Part shown: positions 1 through 6,912 of the stretch, piece after piece
Layout: each line of letters starts with the position of its first letter
Numbering within the stretch: position 1 is the first letter of the stretch
Assembly: GCA_027858355.1 (NCBI GenBank)
Contig: JAQICW010000587.1
Span: 1-6,967, forward strand
Direction: 5' to 3'
From: Desulfobacula sp.
GTDB taxonomy: Bacteria > Desulfobacterota > Desulfobacteria > Desulfobacterales > Desulfobacteraceae
DNA length: 6,967 nt
Program-made: the position numbers and the translations under genes
The notes under the pieces: model-generated
The model's database searches: none
Told to the model about the DNA's origin: nothing
The model's input: the letters and a program-made list of their open reading frames with translations, nothing else

Positions 1-75
1 TTGTCAAAAATTAAAGTTGAATCTTACATAAAATCATCGGTTACACCCGGTGCCTTTTGGTTGTTGGAATTAGCA

Positions 76-225
76 CTATAATTCAGATTTTGTACTAAAT
101 TTCAACAGTCGGCTTGAGGAGCGATTTTGCTCCTGAGTCCACTGATCACTGTCCGAGATTCTGATTTTCCAAAAATAGGTGTGGCCAGGCTTGAGTATTC
201 CCTTGGGTACAGTGTAGGACAACAT
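76..225 (-). pseudogene. Fragment resembling the end of a fibronectin type III-like domain
   Basis: This 49-codon minus-strand frame ends at a TAG (76-78). It contains the run L-K-P-G-H-T-Y-F-W-K-I-R-I followed by D-S-D-Q-W and, near the end, K-F-S-T. The pattern L-x-P-G-x-T-Y-x-W-x-[IV]-R ... W ... F-[ST]-T is the typical last half of FnIII-like beta-sandwich modules in secreted or surface bacterial proteins. The first half of the domain is absent. The ATG at 223-225 is probably not a genuine start, because the frame runs a short way upstream of it. It lies just past the stop of the amidohydrolase fragment, in a different frame, so both may be pieces of one degraded secreted protein or of two neighbours joined by a deletion. 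The domain call rests on motif recall only. Confidence 0.4.
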
Positions 226-230
226 TTTCT

Positions 231-515
231 TTATAGAACTGGTGTTTTGAAAACAAGCAATTTTTCGACGGTTTCTGAGACCTTCTTATCGAAAACCGTT
301 TTGAGTTTTTCTATATCATACTCCTTATATCCCACATATTGTTGAAATGCCGTACCAATAACATAAGGAATCCAACTAAATCCCTGCAGCTCTTTATCCC
401 GATCAAAGTCGATCCATTCCCAGGTCAAGTCCTCAATATGAGCAATCTCATTCATCCCAGCCGACAAGACGTCTTCCAATCCAACCCGATAAGGAATGTG
501 TCCTGCGGAATACAT
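231..515 (-). pseudogene. Amidohydrolase family fragment (imidazolonepropionase/prolidase-like)
   Basis: The 94-residue frame begins G-H-I-P-Y-R-V-G-L-E-D-V-L-S-A-G-M and continues to I-A-H-I-E. This matches the middle of the metal-dependent amidohydrolase TIM barrel, where strand residues 'GH' and 'aHieel' supply metal-binding histidines (H6 and H26 here). Family members are usually 400 residues or more. The N-terminal H-x-H motif and the C-terminal metal-binding Asp (usually in G-T-D) are both missing. An in-frame TAA lies 6 nt before the ATG, and the frame ends early at V-E-K-L-L-V-F-K-T-P-V-L. I see no ribosome binding site at the ATG: the upstream stretch is A-rich without AGGAG. The piece is therefore almost certainly a nonfunctional internal fragment. 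The family call is fairly firm; the substrate cannot be assigned. Confidence 0.6.
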
Positions 516-1085
516 ATTTTATTTTTTCGACTCAATAAATAATGAGACGGTTCTGTATGTCTTGTAAATTTGAGTGATATTCAACCAGATAAGTTAAAAA
601 TCTGGAATAAAAATTTCTTAGCAATTTTTCTAATAACTGTAAAGATATTTTCATAAATCAATTTTAGTGAAAATATAATTGATTTCAGGAGAAGCTGCCG
701 GAATGTGGTTTATTGGAGATAATCATACCCGGCCTGGGAATGCAACAGTAAATTTATTACATACTTAAGTTTACTCCCAGGTGAGTGCCGGTCATTCAAC
801 AGTTGGAGAGTAGCTGTAACCGAGATGGCAAGATCCAATTACAATTTTACATCATTGGTAAAAAAAATAATACTTTTCAATCACCTTAGATGTTTACTCA
901 AATCACTTAAATTATGTGAAGCTTTAAACTTTTGCAGAAGAACTGGAAGAGACAAATCAGGAACTGTTTAAAGATTTAAACGGGGATTTGCAGGCATGGG
1001 ATAATACAAAAGAAAACGATATTGACTGTTCCGGCCAGGTCTGTTTTATGGTTTAATCAAGGGGCTGTTTTTTTGGAGGAAAGGT
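516..1085. other. AT-rich degenerate intergenic region with no recognisable intact gene
   Basis: This 570-base stretch between the amidohydrolase remnant and the end of uvrC holds no complete gene I can recognise. From 541 to about 690 it is very AT-rich and stop-dense in the plus-strand frame I read through. From 690 onward there are short open frames. One is a 21-codon plus-strand frame beginning ATG-TGG near 702, preceded by AGGAG. Another is a start-less plus-strand frame open from 723 to 968. Neither product resembles a family I know. The composition and broken frames suggest old coding DNA in decay. I found no convincing hairpin plus T-run to serve as the uvrC terminator between 1057 and 1085; the seven-T run at 1068-1076 is on the wrong strand for that purpose. 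Confidence 0.5.
928..1056 (+). pseudogene. Start-less open frame, possible gene remnant of unknown function
   Basis: An open frame follows a TAA at 925-927 and ends with TAA at 1054-1056. It encodes about 42 residues with a protein-like, acidic, coiled-coil-prone start (A-E-E-L-E-E-T-N-Q-E-L) and ends S-G-Q-V-C-F-M-V. The only in-frame ATG is the second-last codon, so it cannot be translated as it stands unless an upstream frameshift is invoked. Residue use is unlike the noise of the preceding 300 bases, which suggests it was once coding. I do not recognise the family. It could equally be chance in a region with few stops. Confidence 0.2.
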
Positions 1086-2906
1086 TCACTTGGTGTTAAG
1101 CGCATGTATCACTTCTTCTGCCAATATTTTATTCATTCCTGGAAGATCTGCCATCTCATCAATTGATGCTGTTTTCATCTGGGTAATGCCTTTAAAATGC
1201 TTTAACAGGATCTTTTTTTTCTTTGGACCAATGCCGGGGATGGTATCTAGAACTGAAAGCCCTGCCCGTTTTTCCCTGCGTTTTCTCTGGAATGTAATGG
1301 CAAACCTGTGGGCTTCATCCCTGACCTGCTGTAAAAGATATAATGCTTTTTTCGCCTGGCTGGTGTTTAATGGGTTGGATCGCCCTGGAATATAAAATTT
1401 ATCAAATTCCTCGCCTTTTGCCTCGTTCTTTTTTGCAAGACCAGCCACCATAAAGTTGTTTTCAATATTCAATTCTTTTAAAACAGCCATGGCCATTGAA
1501 AGCTGCCCTTTGCCCCCGTCAACCACCAGAAGATCCGGAAATGGTATTTCTGAGGGATCTCTTGAAAAACGCCTTTCAAGGACCTGATACATGTATGCAT
1601 AGTCATCCTGAAAATCAAGATCCCGGATAATAAACTTGCGATAGCCGTCTTTATAAGGTCTTCCATCTTTGAACACCACCATGGAAGATACAGGGTCCTG
1701 TCCTGAAAGATTGGAGTTATCAAAACATTCAATTCTGGTTGGCAATATTTTCATTCCCATCAGCTCTTTGAGCATGGAGATTGCGGCCCGTTCCTCTTCT
1801 TCCTTAAGTAACCTTTTTTCAAGTTCCCTTGATGCATTCACAAGGGCCATTTCAACAAGTCGTTTTTTTTCACCTTGAACGGGAACATGGATGCTCACCT
1901 TTTTGCCTTTTCTTTCTGCAAATAAATGTTCCAGCTCCTCCGTGTTCTCAATTTTCCGGCTCAACAGGATAATAGAAGGCAAAAATTCCATATGTTTATA
2001 ATATTGTTCTAAAAATGCCGACAGAATTTCAACGGGTTCCTTAAATCCCAGATCAAGGGGATAATGCGCAGTATCAATCAGATACCCGGATCTAACGATC
2101 ATTATAGTTATCACTACCCTGCCCTTGTCTGCTGCAAAGGCAATGATATCACGGTCTATCATATCCGGGCTGACCACCACCTGTTTTTCCAGAATATTTT
2201 CAATAGCAAATATTGTATCCCGAATCTGGGCTGCTTTTTCATATTCCCGGCAGGATGCATACCCCATCATCTGGACTTTGAGTTTTTTTACAACCTGGTG
2301 TGATTTTCCTTTTAAAAAAAGAATCGCATCCTTAACCTGTTTTTTATATTCCACTGCGGAAATATCATTGCAGCAAAGACCCATACAGGCTTTGATCTGG
2401 AAATTAAGACAAGGTCTTGACCGGTTTTTAAACTGGGTGTTTTTGCAACGGCGCAGCTTAAATATTTTTTGAATCTGGTTTAAGGTTTTATTTACGCTGT
2501 GACTTGAAGAATAGGGACCAAAATAACGGGCTTTGTCATTTTTTATTTTTCTGACTCTCTGGATGGCAGGATAGGTTTCATTCATATCAATCCTGAGCAA
2601 TGGATAATTTTTCCCGTCTTTAAGAATCACATTGTACTTGGGATTGTATTCTTTGATCAGGTTGGATTCAAGAATAAAGGCTTCATGGCCGGAAGAGGTG
2701 ATAATGATGTCAAAATCCTTGATCATTTCAAGAAGTACTACTGTTTTTGCATCATGATGATGTTTTTTTATAAAATAGGATGACAGTCTTTTTTTAAGAT
2801 CTATGGCCTTTCCAACATAAATGATGCTGCCTTTGGTATCCTTCATCAGGTAAACACCAGGACTGTGGGGCGTTTGCTGGTATTTTTCAAGTATCAAGCT
2901 TGTCAT
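1086..2906 (-). CDS. uvrC: Excinuclease ABC subunit C (UvrC)
   Basis: UvrC makes both incisions around a lesion bound by UvrB in nucleotide excision repair. The 606-residue length is normal. The N-terminal GIY-YIG nuclease domain (about 14-95) shows G-V-Y at 17-19, Y-V-G at 30-32, Arg40 and Glu80 and makes the 3' cut. Cysteines 154, 166, 174 and 178, in the arrangement C...R-P-C...C-x-x-x-C, fit the iron-sulfur cluster site known in the family; an extra Cys179 follows. A UVR motif (about 205-238) contacts UvrB. The RNase H-like domain for the 5' cut carries Asp396 (C-F-D-N-S), Asp463 (V-V-D-G-G-K-G-Q-L) and His533 (D-E-A-H-R-F). Tandem helix-hairpin-helix motifs close the protein (about 550-602, I-P-G-I-G-P and L-P-G-M). 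The start ATG overlaps the uvrB stop as ATGA, and there is no strong separate Shine-Dalgarno, which points to translational coupling. All key residues are present, so it should be active. Confidence 0.98.
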   Translation of the reverse strand: MTSLILEKYQQTPHSPGVYLMKDTKGSIIYVGKAIDLKKRLSSYFIKKHHHDAKTVVLLEMIKDFDIIITSSGHEAFILESNLIKEYNPKYNVILKDGKNYPLLRIDMNETYPAIQRVRKIKNDKARYFGPYSSSHSVNKTLNQIQKIFKLRRCKNTQFKNRSRPCLNFQIKACMGLCCNDISAVEYKKQVKDAILFLKGKSHQVVKKLKVQMMGYASCREYEKAAQIRDTIFAIENILEKQVVVSPDMIDRDIIAFAADKGRVVITIMIVRSGYLIDTAHYPLDLGFKEPVEILSAFLEQYYKHMEFLPSIILLSRKIENTEELEHLFAERKGKKVSIHVPVQGEKKRLVEMALVNASRELEKRLLKEEEERAAISMLKELMGMKILPTRIECFDNSNLSGQDPVSSMVVFKDGRPYKDGYRKFIIRDLDFQDDYAYMYQVLERRFSRDPSEIPFPDLLVVDGGKGQLSMAMAVLKELNIENNFMVAGLAKKNEAKGEEFDKFYIPGRSNPLNTSQAKKALYLLQQVRDEAHRFAITFQRKRREKRAGLSVLDTIPGIGPKKKKILLKHFKGITQMKTASIDEMADLPGMNKILAEEVIHALNTK

Positions 2907-4900
2907 GGTCCATAAACCCGCTTAATATCCATCAATTCTTTAATTTTATCCCTGTATTCTGCTGCTCGTTCAAATTCAAGGGTTTCTGCTGCCAGTTTCA
3001 TTTTATATTCCAGGTCTTTGACAATATCTTCCAGGTTCAACTCCTGATCTTCATAATTTAGTATATCTTCATCCACAGATCCTTGGACTAGGGCCTGGCT
3101 GTCGGCTGAATATTTTAACAAATTAATATTTTTCTGGATGGTGGTGGGCACAATGTTATGTTTCACATTATATGCTTTCTGGATTTTCTGCCGCCTTTTT
3201 GTCTCTGAAATGGCTTTTTTCATGGAGGCTGTCTCTTTTTCCGCATACATGATAACCCTGCCAAATACATTTCTGGAAGCCCGGCCGAAAATCTGTATAA
3301 AGGACCGGAAAGATCTTAAAAATCCCTCCTTGTCCGCATCCAGAATGGCCACAAGGGAGACTTCAGGAATATCAAGACCTTCCCGCAACAGGTTAATCCC
3401 TATCAATACGTCAAACAGCCCTCTTCGAAGATCCTGGATAATATCAATTCTTTCCATTGTAGGAATATCTGAATGAAGATATTTAACCTTCACCCCCAGA
3501 TCTGCATAATAATCCGTCAGGTCTTCTGCCATCCTTTTAGTCAGGGTAGTCACAAGAACCCTTTCTCCTGCCTCGACCCGTTTCATGATTTCTTCATAAA
3601 GATCATCTACCTGGGCTTTGGCATCCCGGACTTCAACTTCAGGGTCAAGCAGTCCTGTGGGTCTGACGATCTGCTCTGCTATCTTATCTCCGGCTTTTTC
3701 CATTTCATAGTCTGCCGGTGTGGCAGACACATAGACAACCTGGGGGACTTTTTGTTTAAATTCTTCAAATTGAAGGGGACGGTTGTCAATGGCTGACGGC
3801 AGCCTGAACCCATGTTCTACAAGGGTTGTTTTTCTTGATCGGTCTGCCTTGTACATGGCCCCTAACTGTGAAACAGAAATATGACTTTCATCAAAAAAGA
3901 GAAGAAAATCATCACCTATATAATCCAGAAGAGTTGGAGGGGGTTCTCCGGGTTTTCGCCCTGTCAGATGCCTGGAATAATTTTCAATCCCATTGCAATA
4001 ACCGATTTCATTGAGCATTTCCAGATCATACCGGGTTCTTTCATCAAGGCGCTGAGCCTCCACAAGCTTGTTATTGGCATGAAGATATTCAAGACGTGCT
4101 TTTAGTTCTTCAACAATGGCTTCCATAGCCCTTTTTCGAGTCTTTTGCTTGGTGACATAATGAGAGGCTGGATATATCACTGTCTGATCAAAGCTTTTCA
4201 GGACATCACCCTTTAAAGGATCAATCTCTGAAATCCCCTCTATGGTATCTCCAAAAAAATCAATCCGAACAGCTTTATCTTCTTCATAGGCTGGAAAGAT
4301 TTCAACCCTGTCCCCCCTGACCCTGAATACTCCGCGATGAAAATCAGTATCATTACGGGTATACTGTATATCAACAAACTTCTCCAATACCTTTTCCCGT
4401 GAAATTTCCATATCCCTTGTCAGCGTCACCCTTAAATCAAGATAATCTTCAGGTGCTCCCAGGCCATAGATACAGGATACGCTTGCCACCACAATCACAT
4501 CCTTTCGGGCAAGAACGGATCGTGTGGCAGAGTGCCGCATCTTGTCAATGACTTCATTAATGGATGAATCCTTTTGAATATAGGTATCGCTTGCCGGGAT
4601 ATAGGCTTCTGGCTGATAATAATCATAATAAGAGACAAAATACTCCACACAATTATCAGGAAAGAGTGCCTTGAATTCATTATAAAGCTGTGCTGCCAGA
4701 GTCTTGTTGGGAGCAATAATCAGGCTTGGCTTTTCAACCCTTGCAATAATATTGGCCATGGTAAAGGTCTTGCCAGAGCCTGTCACCCCTAAAAGGACCT
4801 GATGCTTTTCTTTATTTAAGACACCTGCTGAAAGATATTCAATGGCACCTGGTTGATCTCCCGTGGGAGAATAATCTGAAACTAAATTAAATAACCCCAT
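2903..4900 (-). CDS. uvrB: Excinuclease ABC subunit B (UvrB)
   Basis: UvrB is the ATP-dependent damage-verifying helicase that UvrA loads on DNA and that recruits UvrC. The protein has 665 residues, the usual size. The start is supported by the family-typical opening F-x-L-x-S-x-x-x-P-x-G-D-Q-P. Walker A is G-V-T-G-S-G-K-T (38-45). The DNA-inserting beta-hairpin region [12 protein letters not shown] is at 91-102, Walker B D-E-S-H at 337-340, V-S-A-T-P at 391-395, and the motif IV-V region with [12 protein letters not shown] at 501-512. The C-terminal UVR coiled-coil (about 627-662) pairs with UvrC. Motif VI (527-547) is odd: arginines 540 and 543 remain, but the near-invariant Glu of S-E-R-S-L-I-Q is Phe531, and further Phe, Ile and Ser replacements cluster around it. 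The gene is first in an operon with uvrC. Its Shine-Dalgarno (AAGG, about 14 nt upstream) is weak and distant. Confidence 0.98.
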   Translation of the reverse strand: MGLFNLVSDYSPTGDQPGAIEYLSAGVLNKEKHQVLLGVTGSGKTFTMANIIARVEKPSLIIAPNKTLAAQLYNEFKALFPDNCVEYFVSYYDYYQPEAYIPASDTYIQKDSSINEVIDKMRHSATRSVLARKDVIVVASVSCIYGLGAPEDYLDLRVTLTRDMEISREKVLEKFVDIQYTRNDTDFHRGVFRVRGDRVEIFPAYEEDKAVRIDFFGDTIEGISEIDPLKGDVLKSFDQTVIYPASHYVTKQKTRKRAMEAIVEELKARLEYLHANNKLVEAQRLDERTRYDLEMLNEIGYCNGIENYSRHLTGRKPGEPPPTLLDYIGDDFLLFFDESHISVSQLGAMYKADRSRKTTLVEHGFRLPSAIDNRPLQFEEFKQKVPQVVYVSATPADYEMEKAGDKIAEQIVRPTGLLDPEVEVRDAKAQVDDLYEEIMKRVEAGERVLVTTLTKRMAEDLTDYYADLGVKVKYLHSDIPTMERIDIIQDLRRGLFDVLIGINLLREGLDIPEVSLVAILDADKEGFLRSFRSFIQIFGRASRNVFGRVIMYAEKETASMKKAISETKRRQKIQKAYNVKHNIVPTTIQKNINLLKYSADSQALVQGSVDEDILNYEDQELNLEDIVKDLEYKMKLAAETLEFERAAEYRDKIKELMDIKRVYGP

Positions 4901-4924
4901 AATATAATGATGATACCTTATAGT

Positions 4925-4960
4925 GGGGTCAGGCTTGCTTAGTTGCGCAAGCCTGACCCC
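4925..4960. repeat. REP-type palindrome in the uvrB leader
   Basis: Two perfect 14-bp arms, GGGGTCAGGCTTGC (4925-4938) and its reverse complement (4947-4960), flank an 8-nt loop. Flanking bases could add one A-T pair beyond two wobble pairs (4922-4924 with 4961-4963). Palindromes with a GGGGTCAGG...CCTGACCCC core resemble dispersed REP/BIME-like elements seen in many environmental genomes and mobilised by IS200-like RAYT transposases; this link is from memory of the family. There is no T-run on either side, so it is not a standard terminator. It lies 24 bases upstream of uvrB, in the gap between divergent genes. Confidence 0.8.
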
Positions 4961-4992
4961 GTTTACGTATTTCCAATTTAATACCAGTTTTC

Positions 4993-5021
4993 ATGTTATC
5001 AAGTTGAAAGACGGGAAACAA
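4993..5021 (-). promoter_or_regulatory. Possible sigma-70 type promoter for uvrBC
   Basis: Read on the minus strand, TTGTTT (5016-5021) is separated by 17 bases from TAACAT (4993-4998), a reasonable -35/-10 pair with 4 of 6 matches in the -10. Transcription would begin near 4986 and include the REP hairpin in the leader. A second -10-like sequence, CTATAA, sits between the hairpin and the uvrB start but has no well-spaced -35. I see no CTGT-N8-ACAG LexA box here; Desulfobacterota LexA sites may differ from that pattern. Confidence 0.3.
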
Positions 5022-5032
5022 TATGTAATGAT
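5004..5032 (+). promoter_or_regulatory. Possible promoter for the CoA-binding protein gene
   Basis: TTGAAA (5004-5009) is followed after 17 bases by AATGAT (5027-5032), 40 bases before the start codon. The -10 match is only moderate and the region is AT-rich, so chance is possible. It overlaps the proposed divergent uvrB promoter. Confidence 0.28.
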
Positions 5033-5072
5033 AAATTCTATTTAACGATACATAAAAATAAGGAAAACTACC

Positions 5073-5435
5073 ATGGAAAATGTTGCCGTTATCGGTGCAA
5101 GTCCGAATCAGGACAGATATTCAAACAAGGCCATGCGCCTGCTTGCTCAATACAATCACAACCCCATACCCATTGCACCAAAACATGAAGAGATAGAAGG
5201 GAAAAAAGTCTATCAATCCCTTAAAGACATTCCTGAAAAAATTGATACAGTGACCATGTATGTGGGCCCGGTACGACAGGAAGCCATCATCAATGATATT
5301 GTAAAATTAGCTCCCCGGCGGGTGATTTTCAACCCGGACACAGAAAATAAGGAGGCATACAAACAATTAAAACAGGCAGGCATTGAGGTGGTTGAAGCCT
5401 GTACTCTTGTCCTGCTGAAAACCAACCAGTATTAG
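5073..5435 (+). CDS. CoA-binding domain protein (YccU-like small family)
   Basis: This 120-residue protein consists of a single Rossmann-fold CoA_binding_2-type domain. Its start V-A-V-I-G-A-S-P-N-Q-D-R-Y-S (4-17) is the nucleotide-binding loop shared with succinyl-CoA synthetase alpha subunits. It is followed by I-P-I-A-P-K-H...I-E-G-K-K-V-Y (32-47), the region around the conserved P-x-x-x-E-I-x-G motif. The ending V-E-A-C-T-L-V-L-L-K-T-N-Q-Y, with Cys110, is typical of a stand-alone subgroup of this family, and the length is normal for it. The start has a good Shine-Dalgarno (AAGGA, 5060-5064, spacing 8). The protein is cytoplasmic with no membrane segment. The biochemical role of the family is not established; binding of CoA or an acyl-CoA is inferred from the fold. 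It is divergent from uvrB and convergent with the metF-like gene, so it is probably transcribed alone. Confidence 0.9.
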   Translation: MENVAVIGASPNQDRYSNKAMRLLAQYNHNPIPIAPKHEEIEGKKVYQSLKDIPEKIDTVTMYVGPVRQEAIINDIVKLAPRRVIFNPDTENKEAYKQLKQAGIEVVEACTLVLLKTNQY

Positions 5436-5466
5436 AAACAGAGTTTTTCTCCCTGTTGTAACCGGT

Positions 5467-6291
5467 TCAGTTTATGAGTATGTCTGTTAAAATATCAAAC
5501 CGGTCAAAGGGCGGCATGATGCAGGCACCTGAAAACATCTCTTTCGCAAGTTCAAGCATCTGTCTTGCCTGGAATACGCCTTCTTTTACAGGATCTTTGG
5601 CCTTTTCCATTTGTTGTCTTAAGGGTTTGGGAACAGCAATGCCATCCACCTTATCATGTAAAAATACAGCATGTTTATAGGACAATAAAGGAAGGATTCC
5701 CATGATGATGGGTACCTTGAGGTGCCGTGTGGCAGCATGAATTTGCTTTGCCGTTTTTTCATCGTAAACCGGCTGGGTGACAATAAACTGGCACCCTGAG
5801 GCAACCTTTTTTTCCAGCCGTTTTGCTTCGTGTTCAAGGCCATTGACTTCAGGCCTGAAATCAAGCACTGCACCGGTGCAAAGATTTGAATTCCTTGCCA
5901 TGCCTATCAACTCGAAGACATTTAAATCGCCGACGGTGGAAGTGATTTCTTCTGCTTTGGATGCTGACGGATCACCCGTTACCGCGATAACAGTGTCAAT
6001 CCCCAGGGCCCTGGCTCCCCACAGCTCGCTCTGTAATCCCAGCCGGTTGTGGTCCCTTATCGTACAATGCAGGATAGCAGGCTTTTGTGTGGATTTTTGT
6101 ATGAGATGGGTGAACACCATGGCTGACATCCTTGGTTTTGCCACGGGGTTTGATGCAACACTGAAGGCGTGAAAGGGAAGACCGGCAAGGTTAGTAAGCT
6201 TTCCCACTAGTTCTTCAGGGTCATTGCCTTTTGGTGGCACCACTTCAATGGTGATAATAAATTCATTATTATGTACAAAAGGAACAATCAT
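5467..6291 (-). CDS. 5,10-methylenetetrahydrofolate reductase-like protein
   Basis: Family members reduce 5,10-methylene- to 5-methyl-tetrahydrofolate with FAD, feeding methionine synthesis or the methyl branch of the Wood-Ljungdahl pathway. From the ATG at 6289-6291 the protein has 274 residues, near the usual size. Diagnostic pieces are T-I-E-V-V-P-P-K-G (14-22, with the likely acid Glu16), L-H-C-T-I-R-D-H-N-R (74-83), A-L-G-I-D-T-V-I-A-V-T-G-D-P (95-108), C-Q-F-I-V-T-Q-P-V-Y-D (167-177), P-I-I-M-G-I-L-P-L (194-202) and a closing C-I-M-P-P-F. The sequence style resembles the reductase half of homocysteine methyltransferase/MTHFR fusions; here it stands alone. I prefer this start because AGGAGG lies 5 nt upstream (6297-6302) and family homology begins here. 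A longer in-frame form from 6432 also has a Shine-Dalgarno. A true metF role versus a paralogue cannot be settled from this window. Confidence 0.9.
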   Translation of the reverse strand: MIVPFVHNNEFIITIEVVPPKGNDPEELVGKLTNLAGLPFHAFSVASNPVAKPRMSAMVFTHLIQKSTQKPAILHCTIRDHNRLGLQSELWGARALGIDTVIAVTGDPSASKAEEITSTVGDLNVFELIGMARNSNLCTGAVLDFRPEVNGLEHEAKRLEKKVASGCQFIVTQPVYDEKTAKQIHAATRHLKVPIIMGILPLLSYKHAVFLHDKVDGIAVPKPLRQQMEKAKDPVKEGVFQARQMLELAKEMFSGACIMPPFDRFDILTDILIN

Positions 6292-6446
6292 CTTTCCCTC
6301 CTGAAATAAGATTATTAAAAGAGTTTTTGGTGTGATTTTAATATCCAGTCGCATAAAATACAAACGAATAAACACTGTGGTCAAGGCAATTGTTTGTAAA
6401 ATAAAAATGGCTTCTTTCTGACGTTTTCTCATGTATCAGGCCTCCT
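6292..6446 (-). promoter_or_regulatory. Leader of the metF-like gene with a second in-frame start and Shine-Dalgarno
   Basis: An ATG at 6430-6432 is in frame with the reductase and is preceded by AGGAGG (6441-6446) at an ideal 8-nt spacing. The 47 extra residues have a basic start (M-R-K-R-Q-K), then a hydrophobic stretch A-I-F-I-L-Q-T-I-A-L-T-T-V-F-I (9-22), and no similarity to reductases. The sequence permits either a longer, possibly membrane-associated form or a leader peptide that runs into the gene. The inner start keeps its own AGGAGG. Confidence 0.45.
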
Positions 6447-6616
6447 GTGAAGACTGTAGGTTTAATGAATAGCTTGGACCGGCTTTAAAGCTTGTGTCCT
6501 CATCTCAAATGCTATTGGGAACAAGCATTGGTTCGTATTAAAATACCTTGCATACTATATGTTATAAGCCTATCATGCAATTTAAGCCTATGTACAACTT
6601 ATTTAATTTAATATAA
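6433..6616. other. Divergent intergenic region between the metF-like gene and the stress genes
   Basis: The gap contains a 10-bp palindrome GCTTTAAAGC (6482-6491). It also has an inverted repeat AATGCT/AGCATT (6508-6513 and 6524-6529, 10-nt loop) and a 9-bp direct repeat TAAGCCTAT (6565-6573 and 6583-6591). I see no open frame of interest. Promoters in both directions must lie here or have been lost. Confidence 0.4.
6548..6576 (+). promoter_or_regulatory. Possible promoter for the hsp20 remnant and universal stress gene
   Basis: TTGCAT (6548-6553) is followed after 17 bases by TATCAT (6571-6576), which matches 5 of 6 positions of the -10 consensus. The -35 match is poor (3 of 6). The -10 box overlaps the first copy of the 9-bp direct repeat. 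If genuine, it would now serve the universal stress gene about 330 bases downstream. Confidence 0.28.
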
Positions 6617-6893
6617 AAATTGACTGGAAAATGATAACACGCATAAAGAAGAACGAACTGTTGCAAGCCAGTTTTTTATTCCTCAGACTGACATTATAGA
6701 AAATAAAGAAAGTCTGATTGTCATAATGGATCTGCCCGGAGTGTAGAAAAAAGACTTGGGGATAAAATTAGAAAAATTCGGCAGGAACACTCTTAAGTGA
6801 TGCTGACGTTCCTGCTGAAATAGAGCTATACAACACTTTGATGACATTCATGTGCAAGGAAGTTTTATGCCATCAATTGAAAAAAATTTAATC
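6617..6893 (+). pseudogene. Broken Hsp20/alpha-crystallin small heat shock protein gene
   Basis: Small heat shock proteins are cytoplasmic holdase chaperones of about 130-150 residues. The frame opens after a TAA (6614-6616); a TTG at 6620-6622 is the only plausible start. It encodes E-R-T-V...P-Q-T-D-I-I-E-N-K-E-S-L-I-V-I-M-D-L-P-G-V, the classic opening of the alpha-crystallin domain (P-x-x-D-I-x-E...D-x-P-G-V). A TAG (6744-6746) interrupts exactly there, and the family sequence resumes after it as K-K-D-L-G-I-K-L-E-K. A TGA at 6798-6800 ends that segment. Beyond it, a second frame from about 6787 (D-A-D-V-P-A-E-I-E-L-Y) and then the original frame from about 6837 (G-S-F-M-P-S-I-E-K) can be aligned only loosely to the domain's middle part. 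The conserved C-terminal G-V-L and I-x-I motifs are not visible. I therefore call it dead. The N-terminal half is firm; the right boundary is a guess. Confidence 0.7.
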
Positions 6894-6912
6894 ACTGAAG
6901 GAGAAAAATGGC

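Noticed and set aside
127..345. Plus-strand 72-codon open frame
   Set aside because: It lies opposite the amidohydrolase and FnIII-like remnants, has no Shine-Dalgarno and no family-like sequence; it is a shadow of the minus strand.
1063..1076. GGGGCTG followed by a seven-T run, considered as a terminator
   Set aside because: The T-run is on the plus strand while uvrC is on the minus strand, and no matching upstream arm was found.
4901..5072. LexA/SOS operator for uvrB
   Set aside because: No CTGT-N8-ACAG and no GAAC-type palindrome was found between the divergent genes, so SOS control cannot be claimed from the sequence.
5437..5457. Short hairpin AACAG/CTGTT between the convergent CoA-binding and metF-like genes, considered as a bidirectional terminator
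   Set aside because: The stem is only about 5-7 bp with a bulge or large loop and no T-run follows on either strand, so I do not call a terminator.
5461..5504. Inverted repeat ACCGGTT/AACCGGT
   Set aside because: The arms are 7 bp with a 30-nt loop, and the second arm lies inside the metF-like coding sequence; the fold is weak and probably incidental.
6620..6648. TTGACT with ATAAAG 17 bases on, considered as a promoter
   Set aside because: It lies inside the start of the Hsp20 frame, and the -10 match is poor; the upstream TTGCAT/TATCAT pair is a better candidate.
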